Source: Martinezella rhizogenes (GTDB taxonomy: Bacteria > Pseudomonadota > Alphaproteobacteria > Rhizobiales > Rhizobiaceae). Taken from it: a DNA stretch of 64,000 bases. Every line of letters starts with the position of its first letter. Position 1 is the stretch's first letter. The position numbers and the translations under genes were made by a program. This document shows positions 1 to 8,388 of the stretch, piece after piece. The stretch is from contig JAAMEZ010000047.1 in the NCBI GenBank assembly GCA_013322215.1, positions 186,001 through 250,000 of the forward strand, written 5' to 3'. Under the pieces are notes generated by a model. It ran no database searches and was not told where the DNA came from. It saw only the letters and a list, made by a program, of their open reading frames with translations.

Positions 1-48
1 CATATCGTTGCCGCAAAACCGCTGCAGACTTTTGTGCGACATGCTTTA
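1..48. repeat. Intergenic repeat family B, copy 1 (cut by window start)
   Basis: The stretch with GCAAAACCGCTGCAGAC and then TGCGACATGCTTTA closely matches 61501-61543 downstream of ptsN (GACCGCTGCACACG, then GCGACATGCTTTGA). It is non-coding and lies upstream of argB. It is probably one of the dispersed rhizobial intergenic elements. The left end lies outside the window. Confidence 0.5.
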
Positions 49-119
49 ATCCCGAGATCATTATTCCCTCTGTCAAAAACTTGAGATAAAAGGCCGCGAT
101 CAATTCCGAAGGGTGCACC

Positions 120-1007
120 ATGTCCGAAGCCCAAAGCGAACTCCAAGCCAACCTGCTCGCACAGGCGCTGCCCTACATGCAGCGTTATGAAAACAAGACC
201 ATCGTCGTGAAATACGGTGGCCATGCCATGGGCAATGTCGAACTCGGCAAGGCCTTTGCCGCCGACATCGCCCTACTGAAGCAGTCGGGCGTCAACCCGA
301 TCGTCGTTCACGGCGGCGGCCCGCAGATCGGCGCCATGCTGACGAAGATGGGCATCGAATCGAAATTCGAAGGCGGCCTGCGCGTTACCGACCAGAAGAC
401 GGTAGAGATCGTTGAAATGGTGCTCGCCGGCTCGATCAACAAGGAAATCGTCGCGCTGATCAACCAGACCGGCGAATGGGCGATCGGCCTTTGCGGCAAG
501 GACGGGAACATGGTCTTCGCCGAAAAGGCGCACAAGACCATCAAGGACCCGGATTCGAACATCGAGCGCGTGCTCGATCTCGGCTTCGTCGGCGAAGTGG
601 TCGAAGTCGACCGCACGCTGCTCGACCTGCTCGCCAAGTCCGAGATGATCCCGGTCATTGCCCCGGTTGCTCCCGGCCGTGACGGCGCGACCTACAACAT
701 CAACGCCGACACCTTTGCCGGCGCGATCGCCGGCGCGCTCAGCGCCACGCGCCTGCTCTTCCTGACGGATGTTCCGGGCGTTCTCGACAAGCAGGGCCAA
801 CTCATCAAGGAGCTTTCCGTCGCCCAGGCGCATGCGCTGATCGCCGACGGCACGATTTCCGGCGGCATGATCCCGAAGGTCGAAACCTGCATCGACGCCA
901 TCAAGGCCGGTGTTCAGGGCGTCGTCATTCTCAACGGCAAGACGGCCCATTCGGTGCTGCTCGAAATCTTCACCGAGCGTGGCGCCGGCACGCTGATCGT
1001 CCCTTAA
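120..1007 (+). CDS. argB: Acetylglutamate kinase
   Basis: This enzyme phosphorylates N-acetyl-L-glutamate with ATP, the second step of arginine synthesis, in the cytoplasm. The 295-residue protein has the amino-acid kinase fold. It shows the phosphate-binding KYGGHAMG near residue 31, the VVHGGGPQIG loop near 62-71, and a C-terminal GGMIPKVET segment. An N-terminal extension of about 25 residues precedes the first beta strand; such an extension is typical of arginine-inhibited hexameric enzymes, so feedback inhibition is likely (inference). The ATG follows GAAGGGTGCACC, a reasonable ribosome site. A repeat-rich, non-coding stretch follows the gene. Confidence 0.97.
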   Translation: MSEAQSELQANLLAQALPYMQRYENKTIVVKYGGHAMGNVELGKAFAADIALLKQSGVNPIVVHGGGPQIGAMLTKMGIESKFEGGLRVTDQKTVEIVEMVLAGSINKEIVALINQTGEWAIGLCGKDGNMVFAEKAHKTIKDPDSNIERVLDLGFVGEVVEVDRTLLDLLAKSEMIPVIAPVAPGRDGATYNINADTFAGAIAGALSATRLLFLTDVPGVLDKQGQLIKELSVAQAHALIADGTISGGMIPKVETCIDAIKAGVQGVVILNGKTAHSVLLEIFTERGAGTLIVP

Positions 1008-1052
1008 AGACGACAGCGTCTTAGAGGCTGATCGAAAAGAAATCAGGTGATT

Positions 1053-1109
1053 CCAATCCGTCGTGATTCCGTTGGGCCGCGAAGCGCAATGGATATCACG
1101 ACGGATTGG
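1053..1109. repeat. Long perfect inverted repeat (hairpin)
   Basis: CCAATCCGTCGTGAT (1053-1067) is matched exactly by its reverse complement at 1095-1109. The helix continues inward by CCGTTG (1069-1074) against CAATGG (1087-1092) with one G-T wobble. The result is a stem of over 20 pairs with a small loop. No T-run follows on either strand, so it is not a classic terminator. It looks like a palindromic intergenic repeat unit. Confidence 0.75.
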
Positions 1110-1163
1110 AGCGAAATCCTCCGGCCGCATTGTCAGCGCGAAGCGTTGCGTCATGGCTGCAAA

Positions 1164-1269
1164 CTAGAGCGGTTCAGCTTTTCACGGAATCTCCGAACCG
1201 CTCTATCTCTTTGTTTTCACGCAATTCCGGACGGAAAACCGCTGCGCACCTTTCCTGGAATTACTCTAG
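1164..1269 (+). repeat. Mosaic intergenic repeat family A, copy 1
   Basis: The element begins CTAGAGCGGTTCAG and ends ATTACTCTAG. The left half is an inverted repeat (TAGAGCGGTTC against GAACCGCTCTA); the right half holds ATTCCGGACGGAAAACCG. It matches 8283-8388 (opposite orientation) and 46928-47030 over about 100 bases. It resembles the RIME-type elements known in rhizobia. Confidence 0.85.
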
Positions 1270-1299
1270 CGACCAGTTGCGAACTCGGCGTAAGGGGAA

Positions 1300-1725
1300 T
1301 TATTCGCGCCTGAAACTGAGAACACCCCTTCCAATTGGATTTCCGGATACCAACGGATTGGGCATCCAGCCCGTGGAGACCTCGAGCGTGTCTCCATCAA
1401 GCTTATAGAATCGTTCCTGCTCACTGCCGTTCCAGGCCTCATTCCAACATGAGTCAATCTTTGTGATGAATCTATCCCCCGCTATCCGATAGCGTCCTGT
1501 ATAGGCCATCATAGTACGGAAAAGGGCCGCCAGTTGCTCATCTGTCGTCCCTGGCTCCCGCGCCTTTGCGGTAACCAGTACCATCATTCGCCCATCCGAG
1601 CCGAAAATAAGGTGCCCATTGGGGTGGTCGCCCCACGGTTGACTGCGCTCCCCTGAATCCTGAAGCTCAGTATCAAAGGAAACCAACCGCCAGCAACCGT
1701 GGAGCTTGGTGTCGCGCTCAGACAT
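1300..1725 (-). CDS. Lipocalin-like domain protein
   Basis: This small 141-residue cytoplasmic protein resembles the lipocalin-like family PF13924. Near the N-terminus it has the pattern LHGCWRLVSFDTE, followed by HPNGHLIFGSDGRMMV and a tyrosine/arginine-rich middle (YTGRYRI). These are features of that beta-barrel family, whose ligand and function are unknown. The ATG at 1725 is preferred over one at 1752 because GGGAG lies five bases before it. It stands alone, convergent with argB. It has no signal peptide. Confidence 0.75.
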   Translation of the reverse strand: MSERDTKLHGCWRLVSFDTELQDSGERSQPWGDHPNGHLIFGSDGRMMVLVTAKAREPGTTDEQLAALFRTMMAYTGRYRIAGDRFITKIDSCWNEAWNGSEQERFYKLDGDTLEVSTGWMPNPLVSGNPIGRGVLSFRRE

Positions 1726-1795
1726 ATTCGCTCCCGTAGCAGTTTGCCTCAATGTACTCGCCTGCAGAAGGTAGGGTGTTGCTTCCTGTTATGCT

Positions 1796-2566
1796 TCAAG
1801 CCGGCCGATAGATCGCTTCGGCTTCGCTTTTCAGCATTCCCATGACCGACCGGTAGGGCGCCGGCCCATAGCTGATGCGGCTGACGCCCAGCTTTGCCAT
1901 GGTCTCGTTGTCAGGCGTCGCAGGGCGCACCATGATGTTAACAGGCAGAGGCGAGCGTTCGCAAAGGCCGCCGATGAGGTCCGGTTCGACGAGGCCCGGC
2001 GCGAAGAAGCCGCTGGCACCGGCCTCGGCAAAAGCATCGGCGCGCTGAAAGGCGTCGTCCAGCAGGAGCTGATGATGCGCCGTATCGCTTTCCTGCAGGA
2101 AAAGATCGGTGCGGGCGTTGATGAACAGCGGTATCTCGCGGCGATCCGCCATTTCCCGGATGGCGCGGATGCGCGCCGCCTGCGTCTCGATGGGATGAAC
2201 GCCCTGACCGCCGATCACCTGATCCTCGAAATTGATGCCGATGGCGCCGTGATCCATGATCTTTTCGACATTGGCGGCGACTTCGTCGGGTTCGACGGCG
2301 TAACCGCCCTCGAAATCGACCGACAGCGGCAATGGGCTCGTCACCGAAATCAGCCGGGCGGTGACCGCCAGCAATGATAACGGAATGGCCTGGCCGTCGC
2401 CGAAGCCATTGGCGGCCGCAACCGACCAGCTTCCCGTCGCCAGCGCCTTGGCGCCGGCCTCTGTCACGGCCTTGGCCGAACCTGCATCCCAAATGTTGAA
2501 AAGTATCAGCGGCTCGCCCTTCTTGTGCAGCCGCGCAAATTCCTGCGCCTTTTCCACCTGACTCAT
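1796..2566 (-). CDS. Isocitrate lyase/PEP mutase superfamily protein
   Basis: The 256-residue TIM-barrel protein belongs to the isocitrate lyase/phosphoenolpyruvate mutase superfamily. It shows LILFNIWDAGSAK near residue 20, GFGDGQAIPL, and DFEGGYAVEPDEVAANV, followed by GINFEDQV, which carries the Mg-binding acidic residues. The KRCGH catalytic loop of true isocitrate lyase is absent, so C-C or C-P lyase/hydrolase activity on a small oxo-acid is more likely. The substrate cannot be read from sequence. The start at 2566 follows GGAGGGG with six bases spacing and is favoured over an upstream ATG at 2638. Confidence 0.85.
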   Translation of the reverse strand: MSQVEKAQEFARLHKKGEPLILFNIWDAGSAKAVTEAGAKALATGSWSVAAANGFGDGQAIPLSLLAVTARLISVTSPLPLSVDFEGGYAVEPDEVAANVEKIMDHGAIGINFEDQVIGGQGVHPIETQAARIRAIREMADRREIPLFINARTDLFLQESDTAHHQLLLDDAFQRADAFAEAGASGFFAPGLVEPDLIGGLCERSPLPVNIMVRPATPDNETMAKLGVSRISYGPAPYRSVMGMLKSEAEAIYRPA

Positions 2567-2783
2567 CGCATCCCCTCCGAAAAGCCCGGCCGGGTGATTT
2601 CTCCTCCGCGACCCAAGAGAGCGTAAGCTCTCCCTCACATGGCAAATAGAGCAAAACCCCGGAAATCAATTGTAAAATCATAGCCGGCATTGGATCGCAC
2701 GGCAATCTCCCCAAAATGGCTGAGATGCCGCAGCTTGATTATTCCCCTTCCCCCGCCCGGAGCGGGCGTGTCATAAGACAGGC

Positions 2784-3488
2784 ATGAACCAGACAAAAAC
2801 ACTATCCGAGCCTTCAGATTTCGCCGACATCCGCGATTGGGTGTTCGATCTCGACAACACGCTCTATCCGCACCATGTCGATCTCTTCGCGCAGATCGAC
2901 AAGAACATGACGGCTTACGTCTCGGCCCTCTTGCAGATGGAGCGTGAAGATGCCCGCAAGTTGCAGAAGCAATATTACCTGGAGCATGGCACAACCCTGC
3001 AGGGCTTGATGATCCATCACGGCATCGACCCCAACGACTTTCTGGAGAAGGCGCACGCGATCGACTATTCGGCACTGACGCCGCAGCCGGAGCTGGCGGC
3101 CGCCATCAAGGCGCTGCCGGGGCGCAAGTTCATCTTCACCAATGGCAGCGTCAAGCATGCCCAGGCGACAGCCGGCGCGCTCGGCATCCTCGACGGCTTC
3201 GACGATATTTTCGATATCGTGGCAGCCGACTACGTACCGAAGCCCGCCGGCACGACCTATGACAAGTTCATGAGCCTCCATCGCGTCGACACGAAGAAGG
3301 CCGTCATGTTCGAGGATCTGCCGCGCAACCTCACCGTACCCAAGGCGCTCGGCATGAAGACGGTGCTGCTCGTGCCGCAGAATCTCGAGACGGCGGTCGT
3401 CGAATGGTGGGAGCGCACGACCGGCGAGGACGATCACATCGACTACGTGACCGACGACCTTACCGCCTTCCTGAAGGCGCTGATTTAA
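2784..3488 (+). CDS. Pyrimidine 5'-nucleotidase (HAD superfamily)
   Basis: This 234-residue haloacid-dehalogenase-type phosphatase has motif I VFDLDNTLYP (nucleophile Asp22, acid/base Asp24), motif II FTNGS, a lysine in the YVPKP stretch, and motif III FEDLPRNL. The overall pattern matches the pyrimidine 5'-nucleotidase/SDT1-like subfamily, which dephosphorylates UMP/CMP or related phosphates. The exact substrate is inferred from the family only. It is transcribed divergently from the PEP-mutase-like gene. A GC-rich hairpin (CGCCCG against CGGGCG) lies just upstream. Confidence 0.88.
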   Translation: MNQTKTLSEPSDFADIRDWVFDLDNTLYPHHVDLFAQIDKNMTAYVSALLQMEREDARKLQKQYYLEHGTTLQGLMIHHGIDPNDFLEKAHAIDYSALTPQPELAAAIKALPGRKFIFTNGSVKHAQATAGALGILDGFDDIFDIVAADYVPKPAGTTYDKFMSLHRVDTKKAVMFEDLPRNLTVPKALGMKTVLLVPQNLETAVVEWWERTTGEDDHIDYVTDDLTAFLKALI

Positions 3489-3601
3489 CCATTCATTAGA
3501 ACGGGGTTACCAAAGTTTCATCCGCCTTACAGAGGTTTAATTGGTCGTTTTCGACCGCCAGCCGTATCGTTTGACCATTCCTCGACACGAAAGGAAAAGC
3601 G

Positions 3602-4315
3602 ATGAACGGGAAAAAACTTCTTCTGGCTGGACTTTCCGCAACCCTGCTTCTCAGCGGTGCCGCGCAGGTAGCGCTTGCCGCCTCGCATGATGGCGACGGT
3701 GAGGGCAGGCATCATCACGGCCGCTGGCACAGACCACATATTTCGCCTGAAGTCCTTTACGTGCGCATGCTGAAGGAATTCGGCAATCCCGGTGATACGA
3801 AGCTCACCAAGGATGAAGTCAAGGCTGGCGTCGACAAGATCTTCGACCAGATCGACGTCAACCATGACGGCGAAATCACCCCCGGCGAATATCGCACCTA
3901 CCGCCAGGAACAAATGAAGCAGTGGCGGGCCGAACACGCCAAGGCCGATGGTGATCAGGCTCAAAACGGCCAGGCACAGGGCGGCGACCGGGCTCAAGGC
4001 AATCAAGCTCAAGGCAATCAGGCGCAGGACAATCAGGCCCCGGCCGACCAGTCCAAGAGCGACCAGGCTCAAAACGACAATGACAACGACAAGGGCGGCG
4101 AAGGCCATCGCCACCACCGTCCACATGGCCGCTTCATGCATGAAGGTGGCTTCATGCGCGGTGCGATGATCTTCCGCTTCGCCGATACCGACCAGAGCGG
4201 TCAGATCAGCAAGAAGGAAGCCGAAGACGCCATGAACAAGATCTTCGACCGGCTGGACCGCAATCACGACGGTGTGGTCAACCTGGACGACATGCCGGGC
4301 CGTCCCCTACTGTAA
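3602..4315 (+). CDS. Secreted EF-hand calcium-binding protein
   Basis: The 237-residue protein starts with a clear signal peptide (GKKLLLAGLSATLLLSG, likely cleaved after VALA), so it is periplasmic or secreted. Three canonical EF-hand loops are visible: DVNHDGEITPGE, DTDQSGQISKKE and DRNHDGVVNLDD, with acidic residues at positions 1, 3, 5 and 12. A degenerate loop (GDTKLTKDEVKAG) precedes the first. Between the EF-hand pairs lies a 50-residue low-complexity linker of NQAQG/DQAQN-type repeats, and two His-rich patches flank the protein. Calcium buffering or sensing at the cell surface is the likely role. A strong ribosome site (AAAGGAAAAG) precedes the ATG, and a bidirectional terminator follows. 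Confidence 0.9.
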   Translation: MNGKKLLLAGLSATLLLSGAAQVALAASHDGDGEGRHHHGRWHRPHISPEVLYVRMLKEFGNPGDTKLTKDEVKAGVDKIFDQIDVNHDGEITPGEYRTYRQEQMKQWRAEHAKADGDQAQNGQAQGGDRAQGNQAQGNQAQDNQAPADQSKSDQAQNDNDNDKGGEGHRHHRPHGRFMHEGGFMRGAMIFRFADTDQSGQISKKEAEDAMNKIFDRLDRNHDGVVNLDDMPGRPLL

Positions 4316-4346
4316 ACCGATCGCTCCGGCGATAGTTCGATGAATG

Positions 4347-4383
4347 AAAGCCCGCCCTCGCCCATGCGACGGCGGGCTTTTCG
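4347..4383. terminator. Bidirectional rho-independent terminator
   Basis: AAAGCCCGCC (4347-4356) pairs exactly with GGCGGGCTTT (4371-4380) and is followed by a short T-rich run. It lies between the convergent EF-hand and LOG genes and can serve both strands. Confidence 0.85.
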
Positions 4384-4386
4384 TTG

Positions 4387-5259
4387 TCAGTGCCCGTTAT
4401 CGTGCTCGTAGAAGTCGGTGACGATCTTCCACGCCTCGTCGGCGGTATCGACGAAGCTGATGAGATTCACATCATCGGGCGCGATGGTGCCGAACTTGGC
4501 CAGCGCGTCGAAATTGATGATGCTGCGCCAGAATTTTTCGCCGAAGAGAATGAGCGGCAGGCGCTCCATGCGGCCGGTCTGGATCAAGGTCAGGCACTCG
4601 AACAATTCGTCGAGCGTGCCGAAGCCGCCGGGAAATACCGCGATCGCCTTGGCGCGCACCATGAAGTGCATCTTGCGGATCGCGAAATAATGGAAATTGA
4701 AGCTGAGTTCCGGCGTCACATAGGCGTTCGGCGCCTGCTCGTGCGGCAGGACGATATTGAGGCCGATCGACGGTGCACCTTCCTCGGCCGCACCGCGATT
4801 GCCCGCTTCCATTACGCCCGGGCCGCCGCCGGTGACGACGACATATTCATGATAATCAAAGCCGGCGGAATAACGGGAGCAGAGCCGGGCGAACTTGCGG
4901 GCTTCCTCGTAATAGACCGATGCTGCTTCGAGATTGGCGCGCTGCACATCGTTGCGGGCAGCCCAGGCATTGGTGCCAGGGGCGGGAATGCGCGCGCCGC
5001 CGAACATGACGACGGTCGACTTGATGCCACGCTCGGTGAGCGACATTTCGGTTTTCAGCAATTCCAGCTGCAGGCGGATCGGCCGCAGTTCCTCACGGCA
5101 CAGGAAATCCTCATCCGCATAGGCAAGACGGTAGGAGGGCGACATGGACTGCGGCGTGCGCGGCACGGATTCGGCTCGCTGCTTGTCCGCCGAGCTCGTC
5201 TTCAACGGGTCCCAAACCCCATCCTTACGCCGCAGCCTGCCGTTCTTCGCCTTGCTCAT
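4387..5259 (-). CDS. LOG family protein (TIGR00730-type)
   Basis: The 290-residue Rossmann-fold protein carries the two family motifs: GGGPGVMEAGNRGA in the middle and PGGFGTLDELFE toward the C-terminus. The family includes cytokinin riboside 5'-monophosphate phosphoribohydrolases (LOG) and nucleotide 5'-monophosphate nucleosidases. This is the longer bacterial form, with about 80 extra N-terminal residues, so AMP/GMP nucleosidase activity is as plausible as cytokinin activation. The start at 5259 (MSKAKNGRLRRK) is preferred to a longer frame starting at 5331, because the extra residues look like read-through of upstream DNA. Confidence 0.85.
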   Translation of the reverse strand: MSKAKNGRLRRKDGVWDPLKTSSADKQRAESVPRTPQSMSPSYRLAYADEDFLCREELRPIRLQLELLKTEMSLTERGIKSTVVMFGGARIPAPGTNAWAARNDVQRANLEAASVYYEEARKFARLCSRYSAGFDYHEYVVVTGGGPGVMEAGNRGAAEEGAPSIGLNIVLPHEQAPNAYVTPELSFNFHYFAIRKMHFMVRAKAIAVFPGGFGTLDELFECLTLIQTGRMERLPLILFGEKFWRSIINFDALAKFGTIAPDDVNLISFVDTADEAWKIVTDFYEHDNGH

Positions 5260-5474
5260 TTCTTCATGCCTTTCAAATCGATCATGACGGGCCGTTTCCG
5301 TCCGCAAACAGAAATAGCCAAGCTCTTGCATATGCCCCTACAACGCCTTGAATCCAAGCTCAATCGGCGCGGAAAAGACATTCCATTTTCGGCATCCATG
5401 CTATAGGACCAATCGACCGCTTCCGGACCTTTATCCGGAAATCACGATAGGCCCTGACGTTGTAAGGAATTCCC

Positions 5475-6332
5475 ATGAGCGCTACCGACCTCGCCTCCCT
5501 CGAAAAGTCCATCGAGGCTGCCTTCGACAATCGCGACAATGTGAACACGTCGACGCGCGGCGAAGTCCGTGACGCCGTCGAAACGGCGCTCAATCTTCTC
5601 GATAGCGGCAAGGTTCGCGTGGCAGAGCGCGGTGCCGATGGCAACTGGACCGTCAACCAGTGGCTCAAGAAAGCGGTTCTGCTCTCCTTCCGTCTGAACG
5701 ACATGAAAATCGTCGAAGGCGGCTCCGGCGGCGCCACCTGGTGGGACAAGGTTCCCTCGAAGTTCGAAGGCTGGGGTGAGAACCGCTTCCGCGAAGCCGG
5801 CTTCCGCGCCGTACCGAACGCCGTAGTGCGTCACTCCGCCTATATCGCTCCGAACGCCATCCTGATGCCGTCCTTCGTCAATCTCGGCGCCTATGTCGGC
5901 GAAGGCACAATGGTCGACACCTGGGCGACGGTCGGTTCCTGCGCCCAGATCGGCAAGCATGTGCATCTTTCCGGCGGCGTCGGCATCGGCGGCGTGCTGG
6001 AGCCGATGCAGGCCGGCCCAACGATCATCGAAGACAATTGCTTCATCGGCGCCCGCTCCGAAGTCGTCGAAGGCTGCATCATCCGTGAAGGCTCCGTGCT
6101 CGGCATGGGCGTCTTCATCGGCAAGTCGACCAAGATCGTCGATCGCGCCACCGGCGAGATCACCTATGGCGAAGTGCCGCCCTATTCCGTCGTCGTCGCC
6201 GGCGCGCTGCCGAGCGGCAACACCATGGCAAACGGCCAGCCGGCTCCGAGCCTCTATTGCGCCGTCATCGTCAAGCGCGTCGACGAAAAGACCCGTTCGA
6301 AGACCGGCATCAACGAGCTGCTGCGCGACTGA
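5475..6332 (+). CDS. dapD: Tetrahydrodipicolinate N-succinyltransferase
   Basis: DapD transfers succinyl from succinyl-CoA to tetrahydrodipicolinate in the succinylase branch of lysine and meso-diaminopimelate synthesis. The 285-residue protein has an N-terminal helical domain and then the left-handed beta helix typical of hexapeptide transferases, visible as repeated small-residue hexads from residue 115 on (for example GTMVDTWATVGS and GGVGIGGVLEP). Its length matches the family. A ribosome site (AAGGAATTCCC) precedes the ATG. dapE lies 158 bases downstream on the same strand, and a hairpin (6346-6373) sits between them. Confidence 0.97.
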   Translation: MSATDLASLEKSIEAAFDNRDNVNTSTRGEVRDAVETALNLLDSGKVRVAERGADGNWTVNQWLKKAVLLSFRLNDMKIVEGGSGGATWWDKVPSKFEGWGENRFREAGFRAVPNAVVRHSAYIAPNAILMPSFVNLGAYVGEGTMVDTWATVGSCAQIGKHVHLSGGVGIGGVLEPMQAGPTIIEDNCFIGARSEVVEGCIIREGSVLGMGVFIGKSTKIVDRATGEITYGEVPPYSVVVAGALPSGNTMANGQPAPSLYCAVIVKRVDEKTRSKTGINELLRD

Positions 6333-6345
6333 TTTTGATTTTTTT

Positions 6346-6373
6346 GGAAGCGCGGTTGCCATATCGCGCTTCC
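6346..6373. repeat. GGAAGCGC hairpin between dapD and dapE
   Basis: GGAAGCGCG (6346-6354) pairs exactly with CGCGCTTCC (6365-6373). A T-run precedes rather than follows the stem on the plus strand. The stem shares GGAAGCGC with the hairpin after the ribokinase gene (14248-14279), which suggests a small dispersed hairpin family. Confidence 0.6.
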
Positions 6374-6490
6374 CTCATGCTTGCCGGGTGAGCATGCCTG
6401 TGCAATTGCTGGAATCGCGGCAAGGATTTTCGACTCATCGCCGATCCTTTGCCATCGCTTTGCCATTTCCCGCCGGATAAGTTGCCTCCG

Positions 6491-7684
6491 ATGACCGTTG
6501 CGAATCCCATTGCGAATCTGCAGACCCTAATCCGCTGCGCCTCCGTCACGCCGGCCGAGGGCGGTGCGCTGACTGCGCTTGCCGACATGCTGCAGCCGCT
6601 CGGCTTCAAGATCGAGCGCATGACCGCGACCGAGCCGGGAACGCCCGATATCGAAAACCTCTATGCGCGGCTTGGCGCGGATGGGCCGCATCTGATGTTT
6701 GCCGGCCATACGGACGTGGTGCCCGTCGGCGATGCCGCCTCGTGGAGCCACCCGCCCTTTGCCGCCGAGATCGCAGATGGCGAGCTTTTCGGCCGTGGCG
6801 CCGTCGATATGAAGGGTGGCATTGCCTGCTTCGTGGCCGCTGTCGCGCGTCATATCGAAAAGCACGGCAAGCCTGCCGGTTCGATTTCCTTCCTGATCAC
6901 CGGCGACGAAGAGGGACCGGCGATCAACGGCACTGTGAAGCTGCTGCAATGGGCGGCCGAGCGCGGCGAGACATGGGATGCATCGCTTGTCGGCGAGCCG
7001 ACCAACCCCGACCGGCTTGGCGACATGATCAAGATCGGCCGCCGCGGTTCTATCTCCGGCGCCATTACCGTTCACGGCGTTCAAGGCCACGCCGCCTATC
7101 CGCACCTCGCCGACAATCCGGTGCGCAGCATCATCAAACTGACGGAAGCGCTGCTCGATCCTCCCTTCGACGCCGGCACGGATAATTTCCAGCCGTCGAA
7201 CCTCGAGGTAACGACGATCGACGTCGGCAATGCCGCTACCAACGTCATCCCTGCCAAGGCGACCGCCACCTTCAACATCCGCTTCAACGATACCTGGACA
7301 GCCGACACGCTGAAGGCGGAAATCCTGGCCCGCCTGGATGCGGCTGCGGCCGACCAGACGCTGCGCCCCGGGCGTGCACCGGCGAAATATGACATCGTCT
7401 GGTCGGAGCGTCCGAGCCAGGTGTTCCTGACGCGCAACAACGCGCTGATCGCCTCGCTCTCCGCGGCCGTCGAGAACGTCACCGGTCACAGGCCGGCGCT
7501 TTCGACCACCGGCGGCACGTCCGATGCCCGCTATATCAAGGACTACTGCCCCGTTGTGGAATTCGGCCTCGTCGGCCAGACCATGCATATGGTCGACGAA
7601 CGGGTAGCACTCTCGGATCTCGAAACGCTGACCGGGATCTACCAGACTTTCATACAGCGCTGGTTCGAGAATGCCGACCTTTAG
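6491..7684 (+). CDS. dapE: Succinyl-diaminopimelate desuccinylase
   Basis: DapE hydrolyses N-succinyl-LL-diaminopimelate, completing the succinylase branch that DapD begins. The 397-residue M20-family zinc hydrolase shows the metal ligand HTDVVP, the bridging Asp in GRGAVDMKGG, the catalytic Glu in TGDEEGPA, GEPTN, and a late metal-binding histidine near GQTMHMVDE. The ATG at 6491 gives the family N-terminus; a frame starting at 6449 would add residues with no family counterpart. The last 14 bases overlap the next gene, so the two are translationally linked. Confidence 0.96.
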   Translation: MTVANPIANLQTLIRCASVTPAEGGALTALADMLQPLGFKIERMTATEPGTPDIENLYARLGADGPHLMFAGHTDVVPVGDAASWSHPPFAAEIADGELFGRGAVDMKGGIACFVAAVARHIEKHGKPAGSISFLITGDEEGPAINGTVKLLQWAAERGETWDASLVGEPTNPDRLGDMIKIGRRGSISGAITVHGVQGHAAYPHLADNPVRSIIKLTEALLDPPFDAGTDNFQPSNLEVTTIDVGNAATNVIPAKATATFNIRFNDTWTADTLKAEILARLDAAAADQTLRPGRAPAKYDIVWSERPSQVFLTRNNALIASLSAAVENVTGHRPALSTTGGTSDARYIKDYCPVVEFGLVGQTMHMVDERVALSDLETLTGIYQTFIQRWFENADL

Positions 7685-8270
7685 GGAAGTCCAATATTAT
7701 CTGTCCGGCCTCTGGCTGCTGATCCGCATGGATGCGCGCGGCTTCCAGTATCTGGACATAACGGATCGCGGCATGATGCGCTCCTTCTGGGCGATTTTCT
7801 GGAGCCTGCCGTCGATCGGCATTTCCTGGCTGTGGTGGCAGAAGGCCTATCTGACCGCCATGCCGCCGGAGACATCGACAGGTCTTGCTTTCTTCCTGCG
7901 CCTGGCCTTAGTCGAGTTTGCGAACTGGTTGATCCCGCTCGTTCTCGCTGGCGTACTGCTGCTGATTTTCCGCTTCGGCGACAAATTCACGCCGATCGTG
8001 GTCGTGGTGAACTGGCTGGGCGTGCCGACATCCTATCTGAATGCGCTGCTCATCGCCTTGATCGCCTTCATTCCCGGCTCTAGCGGCCTGGTGGCGTTGC
8101 TATGGCTGGCGCTGATGATGGCGATCATCTTTTCTTTGGCGCGCATGCTCAGAATGATCTGCGGCACGCATCCGCTCTTCATCGGCACGCTGACGCTGGT
8201 GCTGCTCATTCCGACCATGCTGCTGACGGACTTCCTGCAGCGCTTCCTCGGCGTCTATCCGCCAAGCTGA
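7671..8270 (+). CDS. Inner-membrane protein linked to dapE
   Basis: The 199-residue protein has about five hydrophobic segments (near residues 36-55, 78-102, 108-128, 138-155 and 168-188) and no catalytic motif that I recognise. It loosely resembles Yip1-type integral membrane proteins of Rhizobiales. Its start codon lies inside the end of dapE, so it is co-transcribed and probably translationally coupled. Function unknown; a cell-envelope role is only guessed from its neighbour. A repeat element follows directly. Confidence 0.8.
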   Translation: MPTFREVQYYLSGLWLLIRMDARGFQYLDITDRGMMRSFWAIFWSLPSIGISWLWWQKAYLTAMPPETSTGLAFFLRLALVEFANWLIPLVLAGVLLLIFRFGDKFTPIVVVVNWLGVPTSYLNALLIALIAFIPGSSGLVALLWLALMMAIIFSLARMLRMICGTHPLFIGTLTLVLLIPTMLLTDFLQRFLGVYPPS

Positions 8271-8282
8271 GGTGGTCGCGTT

Positions 8283-8388
8283 CTAGAGCAACTCCAGGAA
8301 AAGTGCGCAGCGGTTTTCCGTCCGGAATTGCGTGAAAACAAAGAGATAGAGCGGTTCAGAGATTCCGTGAAAAGCCGAACCGCTCTAG
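8283..8388 (-). repeat. Mosaic intergenic repeat family A, copy 2
   Basis: This copy is the reverse complement of 1164-1269, with ends CTAGAGCAACTCCAGG and CCGCTCTAG. Its terminal TAG on the minus strand (8385-8387) is the stop codon of arsC, so the element abuts and terminates that gene. Confidence 0.85.

Larger units (their letters stand above)
1008..1299. other. Non-coding gap with two repeat structures
   Basis: There is no convincing gene between argB and the convergent lipocalin-like gene. The gap holds a long hairpin at 1053-1109 and a CTAGAGC-ended repeat at 1164-1269. Small open frames here run through both repeats and lack ribosome sites. Confidence 0.7.

Noticed and set aside
4384..5406. 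340-codon frame antisense to the LOG gene
   Set aside because: The minus-strand LOG protein has both family motifs; the antisense frame has none.
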